DNA from: Kocuria coralli
Lineage (GTDB): Bacteria; Actinomycetota; Actinomycetes; Actinomycetales; Micrococcaceae
NCBI RefSeq assembly: GCF_008831305.1
Contig: NZ_ML708612.1
Location: 124,001-188,000 of the forward strand
DNA length: 64,000 bases
Reading direction: 5' to 3'
Shown piece by piece: positions 14,538 through 23,267 of the stretch. A program made the position numbers and the translations under genes. The stretch's first letter is position 1. The number at the start of each line of letters is the position of its first letter. The notes under the pieces are model-generated. The model was given only the letters and a program-made list of their open reading frames with translations, was not told where the DNA came from and did no database searches.

Positions 14538-15746
14538 GGTCCGGTCGGCGGGAACGCCTCACATGACGTTGGTCCCGGCGACGACACCGACAACGCGCAT
14601 CCCCGCCGCCACGAGAGCGAGCGAGAAAGCGATCCAGACGTATCCGAATCGTCCCAGCAGTGCGTATACCGCCAGCCCGACGACGACGGCAGAGGCGCTG
14701 AGCCAGGCCGCTCGATTGAGTCCGAGCTTGCCGACGAGGACCCCGATGAGGGCTCCGCCGGCGACGAGCACGATGACCTGCGGAAGCATGCCCAGGGCTG
14801 CCTGGGCGGGCGTCCAGCCCCAGTCGAGCTGCAGCTGAAGCGCGACGAGGTAGCCGAGGCCGGCAACGGCGAGGTTGGCGGAGGCCTTGAACGCCAGCCC
14901 GCTGGAGACGAGCGGGCTCGCGATCAGCCTCAGGTCCAGGAGGGGACACCTGAACGAGTGCTCGCGCCAGGCGAATGCCGCTGCGAAGGCGATCGTCACA
15001 GCGACGGAGGCCCAGGGGAACCAGGTCCCCGCGCCTGCTTCGACGAAGAGGGCGGGAGCGATCAATGCGGAGGCGATGGCCGCCGTTCCCAGCACAGCTC
15101 CCCAGATGTCGACGGGATCGCGATGGAGTTCATCCAGGCGGTCGGCCGGGATGCCGATGCGGATGGCAGCGAAAGCGACGGCGGCGATCGGCACGTTCAC
15201 CAGCAGGAGGCTCTGCCACGGTGCGACGGCGAGGACGAAGCCACCTGCGATCGGGCCGACAGCGAGCCCCACGAGACCCACGGTGGAGATCACCGGCATC
15301 GCCCGGACCCGGAGGCGATCGTCGGCGAAGAGTCGGAACGCCAGGGCGAGTGAACCGGGAGTGGTCATGGCGGCTGCCACGCCCATCGCCGCCCGAACGG
15401 CGATGAGTTGTCCGGCCGTCGTCACGAAAGCGGTAGCGAGACTCGTCAATCCGAGCAGCACGAGTCCGAGCAGCATGACATTGCGTCGTCCGAACCGATC
15501 CGCGACGGCGCTGAGCGCGAGCATCAGCCCGCCGAACACCACGGAGTACACGCCAGTCACCCATTGCAGGGCAGTGGCCGAGGCCTGCAGTTCCCGCCCG
15601 ATGGTGGGCAGGGCGACGTTGAGGATCGAATTGTCGAGCATCTCGAACAGGAACACGGCCGACAACCCAGCCAGGGCGATCCATGCTTCCTTCAGCGATT
15701 GAGGCGTTTGCTCAGCCCCGGACTGGTAGCTCGAACGACGAATCAA
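14532..15746 (-). pseudogene. N-terminal part of DHA2-type MFS drug transporter, split by IS21 element
   Basis: From a TTG at 15746 (AAGGAG six nucleotides upstream) the frame encodes 395 residues with about 12 helices and MFS motifs (LDNSILNVALPTIGRELQ; ADRFGRRNVMLLGLV; ITTPGSLALAF-like region). It stops at TGA 14559-14561. After that TGA the frame continues GVPADRTTV up to the target duplication and then, across the element, GAALADTAG in the fragment at 8109-8357. Restored, the protein would be about 488 aa with 14 helices. The TGA sits where Arg is expected (NVM-R-GxP) and is one base change from CGA, so the copy is doubly broken. Confidence 0.85.
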
Positions 15747-15995
15747 CGGTCACTCCTTCTCAATGAAGAAGTGACGGCCCGTTCGTTCCGCGTGTGCTCG
15801 TGCGCCCGTCGAGGATCATCGCCTCCGGCGTGACGCACGTTTTTACTTCCAGTGGTGCCAGGCTACACCGGCGCGAGGGCCCCGGCCGTTATCCCTCAGC
15901 GATCAGGTGCCACAAGCCAGCTGCTGCAGCGCGTCAGGTACCCGATCTCGGCCACCTGAGATACTGGAGGCATGGAGCAGGGGGAGGCTGGGCGC

Positions 15996-17033
15996 ATGCT
16001 CGACGGACCGCGCGGGCGGAGACTCTGCCTGGAGCTGGCCCGGTCGCTGTCCTCGGAGGCGGGATCATTGATCTCGCGCCTAGGGTTCGAGCTCGACCCG
16101 GACGCCGGCACTTCGAGGATCAGCATGACCGCGCAATTCGGCCACGGTGTCGGCGATGCGCACCCGGGCCCGACGCCGTCTATCCCGGTCCTTGTCTCAG
16201 CGATCGACTGCCTTCACGCGGAGGCGCTGGCGGAGGGCATCGTGCACGCGGCGTTCTCCGCCGCAGTCGGCGCGGCGCGGTACTGGCAGGATCCCGACGG
16301 TGAGGATGTGCTCGCCGCCCATCCCGACGTGCGAGCGGTCCTCTGGCCGCTCGCACTGCACGTCTCGACGATGTCGGAGCTCGGCTGGTGGTACGCCAGT
16401 AGCCGCCCCGATCAGTGGCTCATCGACTGGGAGAACCCCGGATATCCGGCACCCGCCGAACGCCCAGACCTCGACACGTGGGCCATGGGGATCCGCGCCG
16501 AGGAAGAGCGATCGCAGCGCGATCGGCCGCGCGACCCGAGTGCGGCCTACTCCGGTCCCTGGTGGTCGGCGCCGGTCGTCTCACGGCGCTCCACAGCCGG
16601 GCGGATTCCCGAGGCATTCGACCTGGTCGAAGACGACTTCGGCTGGGACGCAGCGACGGTCACGCCGTCGTCCGCGCCCGAGCAGGTCATCGAGATCCGT
16701 ACTGCCGGGGATTGGGTAGATCTATGCCGGGCGCATCCGATCGAGGTGACTGCCTCGCGCCGTCACGACTGGTATCGCACCACGGGCATCGACAGCCGCT
16801 GGGTCATCCCCGACTGGAGCGCCATCGCGGGTCAGGCCGAGGGCGTACATCTCACCGCGGCGGCGTACCTCGAGCTCGCAGGACGCGCCCTACCTGTGGA
16901 TGACGGCCTCGCCACGGTTATCGCGGGATGGGATCCGGATGCGACGTTCTGGCTGCAAGATGATCCCGTCACGGCAGGACCCGGCATCCGGTGGGTGCGC
17001 GATAGGGACAGTGAGAGCTGGACGATTGACTGA
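15996..17033 (+). CDS. Hypothetical protein (345 aa), no recognised family
   Basis: Start ATG 15996 is preferred because GGGGAGG lies eight nucleotides upstream; ATG 15972 has its ribosome site too close. The protein is soluble, Trp-rich and acidic: ARYWQDPDGEDVL, ALHVSTMSELGWWYASSRPDQWLIDWENPGYP, GPWWSAPVVSR, and HDWYRTTGIDSRWVIPDWSAIA. There is no signal peptide, membrane segment or nucleotide-binding motif. It lies between the broken MFS gene and the serine recombinase, both apparently separately transcribed. I cannot assign a function. Confidence 0.75.
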   Translation: MLDGPRGRRLCLELARSLSSEAGSLISRLGFELDPDAGTSRISMTAQFGHGVGDAHPGPTPSIPVLVSAIDCLHAEALAEGIVHAAFSAAVGAARYWQDPDGEDVLAAHPDVRAVLWPLALHVSTMSELGWWYASSRPDQWLIDWENPGYPAPAERPDLDTWAMGIRAEEERSQRDRPRDPSAAYSGPWWSAPVVSRRSTAGRIPEAFDLVEDDFGWDAATVTPSSAPEQVIEIRTAGDWVDLCRAHPIEVTASRRHDWYRTTGIDSRWVIPDWSAIAGQAEGVHLTAAAYLELAGRALPVDDGLATVIAGWDPDATFWLQDDPVTAGPGIRWVRDRDSESWTID

Positions 17034-17102
17034 CCCTCCGAACGGGGTGCCGTGGGGTTGTAAACGTACCTGCGTCTTGTAGAGACGAAAGAGGTACCCG
17101 CG

Positions 17103-18698
17103 ATGACTCCCGCGACCCCGACCCGCACGACCACACCAGCCGCCAGCCCGAGCACTGCCGCTCAGCCGACGCGGGCGGTGCTGTACGTCCGTATCAGTGA
17201 CGACCCCGAGGGCTTGGAGAAAGGGGTGGAGCGACAGGAGGCCGACTGCCGCGCCTACGCCGAATCCCTCGGCTACGAAGTGGTGGAGGTGTTCAGAGAG
17301 AACGACACCTCGGCGTTCAAGCAGCGCACCATCACTCTCCCCACCGGGGAGAAAGTCCGCCGCGTCGTCCGCCCCAGGTTCCGTGCCCTGCTGTCGTTCC
17401 TGGCTCGTCGCGGTGCGGAGGCGATGATCGCCTACGACCTCGACCGCGCCGTGCGCGACCCCCGCGATCTGGAAGACCTGATCGACGCCAAGGTGCTCTA
17501 CGGGTTCCGGGTGCTTTCGACCACCGGGAGCCTGCGCTTAGACAACGACTCGGATATCGCGATGGCGCGGGTGCTGGTGGCGATGGCGAACAAGTCCAGC
17601 GCGGACACCGCCCGCCGTGTCGCCAGGGCGTCGAAGCAGCAGGCCATCGACGGCAAGTGGCACGGTGGCCGCGCCCCCTACGGCTACCGGATGGGCGACT
17701 CCACCCTGTACGTGATCCCCGAGCACGCCGCCCTGATCCGCGAGGCTGCCGACCGCGTGCTTGCGGGTGAGAGCCTGTATGTCATCACGCGGACATGGAA
17801 CGAGCGCGGAGAGCGCACCGGCAACGGTGTGCAGTGGTCGGAAAAGGCGCTGGCTCAGGTGCTGCGCAACCCGGCGACCAAAGGGGTGCGCATCTATCGC
17901 CCCACGTTGCCGGATGGCAGGAGTGCTGAGGTGCCGGAGGTGGTGACTGAGGGCAACTGGTCTGCGATCCTTGATGCGGAGCGGTGGCAGGAGGTCGTGG
18001 ACGTGCTCGACGCACGCCGGGCGCGGCGGACGACCTGGCCGGGCACCGTGAAGCGGGTGCACCCGTTCTCCGGGCTGATTCGGTGCGCGAACTGCGGTAC
18101 GGCGATGCGCAAGCAAGGCCCGCAGTACATCTGCGTGAACTACCAGCGCTCGATCTGCTCCCGCTCCATCAACGCCCGCGAGGTCACGGCCCTGATCGAG
18201 GAGGCGGTGCTGAGTGTGTTCTCGCGGATCGCGTTGGCTCCGGAACAGATGCCGTCACGTACCGCCGAGACGGACGGGGAACGCGAAGCCTTGGCGGAGG
18301 GGCTGGAGTCTGACCGAGAAGCGCTGGAACGCCTCGATGACGACCACTACGACGGGATCATCGACCGGGCCACCTGGATGCGGCAGCGCACCCGGCTCAT
18401 CGAGCGCATCCGTACTCGGCAGCACGACTACCAGCAGCGCCTGGCCCGCATCCCCGTCGTAGACGTGAGCCTTGACGTGAGCACGGTCGCGTCCGAGTGG
18501 GAGGGCAGGAGCGCGACCTGGCAACATGAGGCGACGCGGCTGGTGCTGGACACGGTGCTCATCCACGCCCACCCCACAGGCGTGCCCGCCGTCGTGCCCA
18601 AGCGCCGAGGCGACACCAAAGAGTCGTACCGGGCCAGGTTGCGGGCGCACCGCAACGATCTACTGGCCCGCAGAGTCGAGTTCATCTGGCACGCCTGA
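17103..18698 (+). CDS. Large serine recombinase (integrase)
   Basis: 531 aa. The resolvase catalytic domain starts at AVLYVRISDDPEG with the nucleophile Ser32, followed by VERQEADCRAYAESLGY, the conserved Arg region IAYDLDRAVRDPRDLEDLI, and ANKSSADTARRVARASKQQA. The recombinase domain begins GGRAPYGYRMGD. A zinc ribbon follows (CANCGTAM ... YICVNYQRSICSRSI, about residues 328-353), then a coiled-coil-like segment. This is the layout of phage/ICE integrases that recombine attP with attB. It is the likely integration enzyme of the surrounding element. GAGG precedes the ATG by about eight nucleotides. Confidence 0.93.
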   Translation: MTPATPTRTTTPAASPSTAAQPTRAVLYVRISDDPEGLEKGVERQEADCRAYAESLGYEVVEVFRENDTSAFKQRTITLPTGEKVRRVVRPRFRALLSFLARRGAEAMIAYDLDRAVRDPRDLEDLIDAKVLYGFRVLSTTGSLRLDNDSDIAMARVLVAMANKSSADTARRVARASKQQAIDGKWHGGRAPYGYRMGDSTLYVIPEHAALIREAADRVLAGESLYVITRTWNERGERTGNGVQWSEKALAQVLRNPATKGVRIYRPTLPDGRSAEVPEVVTEGNWSAILDAERWQEVVDVLDARRARRTTWPGTVKRVHPFSGLIRCANCGTAMRKQGPQYICVNYQRSICSRSINAREVTALIEEAVLSVFSRIALAPEQMPSRTAETDGEREALAEGLESDREALERLDDDHYDGIIDRATWMRQRTRLIERIRTRQHDYQQRLARIPVVDVSLDVSTVASEWEGRSATWQHEATRLVLDTVLIHAHPTGVPAVVPKRRGDTKESYRARLRAHRNDLLARRVEFIWHA

Positions 18699-18881
18699 CC
18701 CCTCGGACGGTCTCGGCAGCCCGCACAAACCGCGCAGTCGCTGGCGTATTCGAGGGTCGGCGATCACGGGCGGCAGACCCTGCGCCTCCCGGCTACGCCG
18801 CGCCAGGAGCGCCCCCAGCGGCTCGGAGGCATCGCCTGGCGTGGGTGGTTCGGTCGTGGTGGTGTGCTGTCGAGTCGTCAT
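18660..18881 (-). CDS. Small hypothetical protein (73 aa) overlapping recombinase 3' end
   Basis: From ATG 18881 the frame encodes MTTRQHTTTTEPPTPGDASE, then LGALLARRSREAQGLPPVIADPRIRQRLRGLCGLP. The Arg-rich central part looks like a real protein rather than a shadow, because the tail extends only 39 nt into the recombinase gene on the opposite strand. No ribosome binding site is visible. Candidate minus-strand -10 elements (TATAGT, 18944-18939) lie upstream, next to the TGTGGA/TCCACA palindrome. The function is unknown. Confidence 0.4.
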   Translation of the reverse strand: MTTRQHTTTTEPPTPGDASEPLGALLARRSREAQGLPPVIADPRIRQRLRGLCGLPRPSEGSGVPDELDSAGQ

Positions 18882-18944
18882 GGAGGTCAGGTACGACCGA
18901 GTGACCACAACATCTAGTAGTTCGGGCGAAGTTGAGGTACTATA

Positions 18945-18960
18945 TGTGGACTTATCCACA
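18945..18960. promoter_or_regulatory. Perfect DnaA box within TGTGGA-CTTA-TCCACA palindrome
   Basis: TTATCCACA (18952-18960) is an exact consensus DnaA box, and with the upstream TGTGGA it forms a 6-bp inverted repeat with a 4-nt centre. It lies 40 nt before the 27-nt palindrome array. It could be a replication-initiator or regulator site of the mobile element. A single box does not prove an origin. Confidence 0.5.
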
Positions 18961-18999
18961 GGGAGAACGGCCAGCACGAGCCACACAGTGACGCTACCC

Positions 19000-19560
19000 A
19001 CGGGCGTGCCGATTCGGCACCACCGTGAACCACCGAGGTCAGCGCCTCACGGCACCGTCACCGTGGCGGCACCGCGAGGGAGCACGGATCGGTAAAACCC
19101 CAGGTCACACGGTGGGGCCAATTTGCCACCACCGTCAGGAGTGGCGACGGGGCCGGAAATTTTCCACCCCCATTGTCCGGCGCGAGTCCTAGTCCTCGAC
19201 TCGAACGGGGGTGCACATTTTGCACCCCCGTGGATGCCGGAAGAAGCCGGAGGCGGCACGGGGGTGCCAGCGTCGCACCCCCGTCACCGCAGGCCGACGG
19301 AGTGCAACGCCTGGTCGCACGGCGCGGGAAGTTTTCTCCCACCGTCATCGGCAGGCTCAGGCTGAACGGGGCCGCAAGATTTGCGGCCCCGTTGACCACC
19401 CGCCACGCACGAAAGTCCAGGTGGCACGGTTCCGGCAAATTGCCGCCACCGTGCTCCACGTGCTGACGGGCGAAGCCTCTGGTGGCGCGGTGCCGTGGAA
19501 TCGGCGGAACCCTGCGCGACCGGCCCGAGGGTGACGGTGGTGCAAATTTTGCACGACCGT
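19000..19560. repeat. Array of about ten 27-nt palindromes (ACGG-N19-CCGT)
   Basis: Nine clear units, each exactly 27 nt, start at 19000, 19049 (degenerate), 19109, 19147, 19205, 19258, 19319, 19366, 19426 and 19534, with a further weak candidate at 19487. All begin ACGG and end CCGT (19147 ends CCAT, 19049 ends CCGC). The arms differ in sequence between units but stay complementary: for example 19205 has an 11-bp perfect stem, 19366 a 12-bp stem, and 19534 a 12-bp stem with one mismatch that extends to 16 bp with flanking bases. The centres are often AAATTTT. Start-to-start spacing is 38-61 nt and the spacers are not alike. This 750-nt stretch (18882-19632) has no convincing gene. It could be an iteron-like or centromere-like binding array, or a chain of RNA/ssDNA hairpins. 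Confidence 0.85.
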
Positions 19561-19632
19561 CACCGGCGCGACCAGCCACCAGCAGGGCGCGGCGATGCCG
19601 CCGCTTGGCCTGCTGTGGCGCGCTTCGCGTGG

Positions 19633-20664
19633 TCATGGTCGGTGCCTGTTCTCGGGGCGTGACGGATGGGTCTCACCGGGTAGGTGCGCACCGCTTCCCA
19701 CAATGGTGTTCGGGAGTCCGTAGAGGCGGTACCGGCCCGGCGTGACACCGACGTGCCGGACGAACATCTCCGATGCCTGGTTGCGTGACCAGCCCACCCG
19801 ATGCGCGGCGGCATCCACAGTCAGGTTCTCCTCACGCAGCAGCCGCGCCATCGCCTCCACCCGCAGCCGCCCGAGATACGCGCAGGGAGTCTGGCCGTAG
19901 GCGATGGAGAACACGCGCACGAGCTGCTTCGGGGACAGATGCACCATCTCCGCCAGATCGCTCAGCAGCCAGCGGCGGGCGATGTCGCGGCGCAGCGCGT
20001 CGCGCACTGTCAAGGCCTCGACCCGCACCGGAGCGGCGAGACGGCGGTTGCGCAGCGGCCGGGGCCGAGCCTTGGCGGACTGCGCCAGCACCTGCGACAC
20101 GGGCGTGGTCGTGAGGAACGGGCGGATCGCGTCAGCGATGAGGAACCAGAGCGCCTGCATTCGGGGGAACGATTCCGCTGGGTTGCCAGCACTGCTGAGT
20201 TCGGCCAGTTCGTCCAGCCACGGCACGAGTTCCCCGAGTCGCTGCTCTCCGATGCGAAGCACCTGCACCGGTTCCGCGAACACGGTCGCGGCAACGTCCT
20301 GCGCTTCGAGCCGATCAAGGAGCAGTGCGGTGTGTTGCCAGTAGAACAGATCGATTGCGTAGTCGGCGTCGAGATACACCGTCGTCACCGTCACCCGCGT
20401 CTCGGGTTGCGCAGCGCACGTCACGCTCGCGCCCAGCAGGGCGATGTCGCCGACATTGATCGGCTGCTGATCGAAGTCGCCTGAGAGGATGGCGGAGCCG
20501 TCACGAACGATGATGAATCTCACACAGTTGAAAGTGGTTGCTTCCCTCATCCGCCGCATGCTCTTGGTGATAGCGAGTAGCGGCTGCAGCGGCTGCCGCC
20601 GAGCCGGTTGCGCGGAACTGCGCGCTTGCCCCTCCTGTGCGGCAGGAAGCGGGACAGTGCGCAT
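19633..20664 (-). CDS. AraC-family transcriptional regulator
   Basis: 343 aa. The C-terminal ~100 residues hold two AraC helix-turn-helix motifs: RRWLLSDLAEMVHLSPKQLVRVFSIAYGQTPCAYLGRLRVEAMARLL and LTVDAAAHRVGWSRNQASEMFVRHVGVTPGRYR. The N-terminal half (FNCVRFIIVRDGSAILSGDFDQQPINVGDIALLGASVTC) is a cupin-like sensor domain. It lies 9 nt downstream of the second SDR gene and ends a TetR-SDR-SDR-AraC operon. No ribosome site is visible at ATG 20664, and internal starts at residues 36 or 39 are possible. The C-terminal 25 residues run close to the palindrome array. Confidence 0.88.
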   Translation of the reverse strand: MRTVPLPAAQEGQARSSAQPARRQPLQPLLAITKSMRRMREATTFNCVRFIIVRDGSAILSGDFDQQPINVGDIALLGASVTCAAQPETRVTVTTVYLDADYAIDLFYWQHTALLLDRLEAQDVAATVFAEPVQVLRIGEQRLGELVPWLDELAELSSAGNPAESFPRMQALWFLIADAIRPFLTTTPVSQVLAQSAKARPRPLRNRRLAAPVRVEALTVRDALRRDIARRWLLSDLAEMVHLSPKQLVRVFSIAYGQTPCAYLGRLRVEAMARLLREENLTVDAAAHRVGWSRNQASEMFVRHVGVTPGRYRLYGLPNTIVGSGAHLPGETHPSRPENRHRP

Positions 20665-20673
20665 GGTGGGGTG

Positions 20674-21498
20674 TCACCATTGGATACCGAGCATGTCTGC
20701 GCTGCGTTGCCAGTGCTCACGCACCATCTCTGGGTCGTCGGCCTGCTTGTTGGTGCGCCCCACTCGCTTCGGTGTTCCGTAGTATTCACCCGAAACCCAG
20801 GCATCTCCCGGCTTGCCGTCGATGAAGTGCCGGAGCCGTACGCCGCCCTGCTGCGGGGAGATGAGAAAACGCTTCAGCACCCCGTGGTAGACCCGCTGAA
20901 AGTAACTGTCGGTGTCAGACGCGAAGTTCGTTGCGACGTTGCCAGGATGGAACGCTACCGACGAGAGACCTCGGTCGTGAAAGCGGTCGTGCAGGCCTTT
21001 GGTGAACAGGACATTGGCGAGTTTCGCGTCGCCGTAGGCCTTGTTCGGTTTGAAGTCCTGCCAGTTGTTCAGATCATCCAGATTGATGCTCCCAAACAGC
21101 CGTGCCCCGATGCTGGAGGTGTTCACCACCGCTGCCCGACTGTCCAGCAGTTTGCCGAGCAGCAGATGCGTCAACAGGTACGGCGCGAGGTGATTGACCT
21201 GAAAGGTCTTCTCGAAGCCATCTGGAGTAGTTGTGGGGCCGGAGAACATGCCGCCCGCATTGTTGGCCAGCACGTCGATCCGGTCGCACCTCTCGTTCAG
21301 CACCTCTGCGAGGCGACGTACCTCGTCGAGTCTCGTGAAGTCGGCCAAGTGGTACTCCGCGCCCGTGACGGCGGCGACAGCCTGAGTCTTCTCGGGTGAG
21401 CGCCCGACAAGTATGAGCCGAGCATCCGTGTCTGCGAGTTGCCGGGCGGCTGCCGCGCCGATGCCGTCACTGGCTCCGGTGATGACGATGGTGCGCAT
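20674..21498 (-). CDS. Short-chain dehydrogenase/reductase
   Basis: 274 aa. Rossmann motif TGASDGIG at residues 7-14, NNAG at about 79-82, active-site Ser in NTSSIGARLF and the YxxxK pair in AYGDAKLAN. It resembles the retinol dehydrogenase/oxidoreductase branch of the SDR family with NAD(P)H as cofactor; the substrate is unknown. Its start overlaps the upstream SDR by 32 nt, so the two are probably co-translated. Confidence 0.9.
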   Translation of the reverse strand: MRTIVITGASDGIGAAAARQLADTDARLILVGRSPEKTQAVAAVTGAEYHLADFTRLDEVRRLAEVLNERCDRIDVLANNAGGMFSGPTTTPDGFEKTFQVNHLAPYLLTHLLLGKLLDSRAAVVNTSSIGARLFGSINLDDLNNWQDFKPNKAYGDAKLANVLFTKGLHDRFHDRGLSSVAFHPGNVATNFASDTDSYFQRVYHGVLKRFLISPQQGGVRLRHFIDGKPGDAWVSGEYYGTPKRVGRTNKQADDPEMVREHWQRSADMLGIQW

Positions 21499-22453
21499 CG
21501 GTGTTCCCCTCGTTGTCCGTGGCCGATGAGAGGAAGCCTGCGGTGAGCGCTTCGACGGCTTCCCAGGTGTCTTGCTCGCGCCCAGGGTCGTATGACTCGG
21601 GCGAGGAGCGCGCGACCTTGTGGCGGTCGATGTAGGCGCCGTTGGGCGCCGCTACCGCGCCCAGTGCCGCATCAGCGAGAAAGCGCCCAGCCTTGCCCGG
21701 CGACGTTGCCAACGGGGTGAGGGTCAGCGCGGGCATGATCCAGCGCATCGCGAATCGCGAGATAGGATCGGCGTCTCGTGCTAGATCGGTGCCGGGTACG
21801 AAGCCGGGGTTGTAGCCAACGAACGTTCGGTCTACCGAGAGGCGGCGAGCGTATTCGTGAACGAGATAGATCGCGGCGAGTTTGCTGGTCGAGTACGCAG
21901 TGCGCCCCGCTTTCGTGCTCGACGGATCGGGGAATGCGCCGACTTTGGCGAGCATCTCGACCGGCTGCCATCTGGGGCCGGGCACCATGCCGAGGTTGTG
22001 CCGGAAGCCTCTGAAGTGCGTATCGCTGACGGTCACCACAACCCGCGCCTGCGGGTGCAGGTGGTCATGGAGCCTGCGCACCAGAACATGGCCCGCGAGC
22101 ACGTTGACCGCGAACGTCGACTCGAACCCATCGACCGTCTCGGTGAGCGCACTGGTGTGCTGCACCCCGGCATTGCACACCAGCCCACGGATCGGCGGTA
22201 GACCATCGGATTGCACGAGGTCGATCACTGCGTCGGTCGCGTCGGCCACGCTCTGCAAGGAGGACAGGTCGGCGTGGACGACCGAGACGCTGCCGCCGTG
22301 AGCCTGCAACTCGCTTACGAGGTCGCGCGGATCGTTGCGGCTGAGCAGCACAAGATGAGTCTCCGGCCGCGCAGAAAGCATCTGCCTTGCTGCGATCCGA
22401 CCGATACCCCGGCTCGCCCCGGTCATCACGACCGTCTGCTCCACGCCCGTCAC
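21467..22453 (-). CDS. Short-chain dehydrogenase/reductase
   Basis: 328 aa from a GTG at 22453 that overlaps the TetR stop as GTGA. Cofactor motif TGASRGIG near residue 12, CNAG in place of NNAG near 93, and active-site TVSDTHF plus YSTSK (AYSTSKLAAIYL). An insertion rich in Pro and Trp (GMVPGPRWQPVEMLAKVGAFPD) separates the Ser and Tyr motifs. It could oxidise or reduce a large lipophilic substrate together with the neighbouring SDR, but this is inferred only from family and context. Confidence 0.9.
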   Translation of the reverse strand: MTGVEQTVVMTGASRGIGRIAARQMLSARPETHLVLLSRNDPRDLVSELQAHGGSVSVVHADLSSLQSVADATDAVIDLVQSDGLPPIRGLVCNAGVQHTSALTETVDGFESTFAVNVLAGHVLVRRLHDHLHPQARVVVTVSDTHFRGFRHNLGMVPGPRWQPVEMLAKVGAFPDPSSTKAGRTAYSTSKLAAIYLVHEYARRLSVDRTFVGYNPGFVPGTDLARDADPISRFAMRWIMPALTLTPLATSPGKAGRFLADAALGAVAAPNGAYIDRHKVARSSPESYDPGREQDTWEAVEALTAGFLSSATDNEGNTDAHHRHHRSQ

Positions 22454-23085
22454 CGACCCGCCTCGCGATTCTGACGTTCCCGAGGCCCCGCAATGGCTTG
22501 GACGAGCAGCGCAACGTCGCTCTCGGGGAGCAGTCCGCCGTCGCCCTCGGCGCTGGCGAAGGCGACACGGGCGAGAACCGAGCCGACCACGATATGCGCG
22601 GCAGCGGTGGCATCGGCACCCACCTGCTCACCACGTGCCCGTGCGCGGTCGAGGATCGCGGCCAAGTGTTCACGGGTGGGGTCGAAGATGCTCGTCCGCA
22701 CGATCCCCGCCAACTCTGCATCGTGCGCCGACTCACCCACCAGCGCCACCAGGGTCGCCCCGATCCTGCCCGAAAGCACGCGCCGCTTGTGCGTGAACAA
22801 CTCCCGCAAGTCGCCCTCGGTCGAGCCAGTGTCGATGTCCGCCGTCTCGGACTCAGCGATCTGCTCCGCCGCCGCGAGCAATAGATCACGCTTCGAGGGC
22901 CACCGCCGGTACAGCGTCGCGGTCGAGACCCCGGCCCGCTTGGCGACCCGAGCGGTGGTCAACCGGGCGTACCCCTCATCCGCGAGCAAGGACAGCACCG
23001 CTTCCATGATCGCGGGAGTGAGTTCAACGTTGACCGGCCGACCCCGCGATGCTGCGTGCTTGTCTTCGCTCTGCGCCACGATCAC
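22450..23085 (-). CDS. TetR-family transcriptional regulator
   Basis: 211 aa from GTG 23085. The frame is open up to GTG 23124, but that start lies inside a palindromic operator, so a downstream start (23085 or 23079) is more likely. The HTH is MEAVLSLLADEGYARLTTARVAKRAGVSTATLYRRWPSKRDLLLAA, a clear TetR DNA-binding domain, followed by an all-helical ligand domain. It heads the operon with the two SDRs and AraC and probably represses its own transcription, perhaps also that of the divergent relaxase. Confidence 0.88.
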   Translation of the reverse strand: MIVAQSEDKHAASRGRPVNVELTPAIMEAVLSLLADEGYARLTTARVAKRAGVSTATLYRRWPSKRDLLLAAAEQIAESETADIDTGSTEGDLRELFTHKRRVLSGRIGATLVALVGESAHDAELAGIVRTSIFDPTREHLAAILDRARARGEQVGADATAAAHIVVGSVLARVAFASAEGDGGLLPESDVALLVQAIAGPRERQNREAGR

Positions 23086-23106
23086 ACCATCCAACTTTTC
23101 CAATAC

Positions 23107-23122
23107 GAAACGACTTCGTTTC
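23107..23122. promoter_or_regulatory. TetR operator palindrome GAAACGA-CT-TCGTTTC
   Basis: A perfect 7-bp inverted repeat with a 2-nt centre, 22 nt upstream of the preferred TetR start and inside the divergent region shared with the relaxase. Size and position fit an autoregulatory TetR site. Confidence 0.7.
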
Positions 23123-23267
23123 ACAACCTACCTCACTGCTCCACTCTCCACAACCGGAACCTCAAGCGCCCGCCCTCGCACGCTGTCCGACCGCCCCGCC
23201 ATCTCAGGCTCATCGCCGTTCCTCAACTACTGGATGCACGGATGCCACCGTTGGTGGGGCGTGCGCA

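Noticed and set aside
19000-19560. CRISPR array
   Set aside because: The repeats are palindromic and not identical to each other, spacing is irregular, and no cas gene is near.
19058-19636. 192-codon minus-strand frame across the palindrome array
   Set aside because: It contains repeated NGGGKF/DGGATL-like peptides only because the palindromes are translated. The units fall in two different codon phases, so there is no consistent coding constraint, and no domain or ribosome site supports it.
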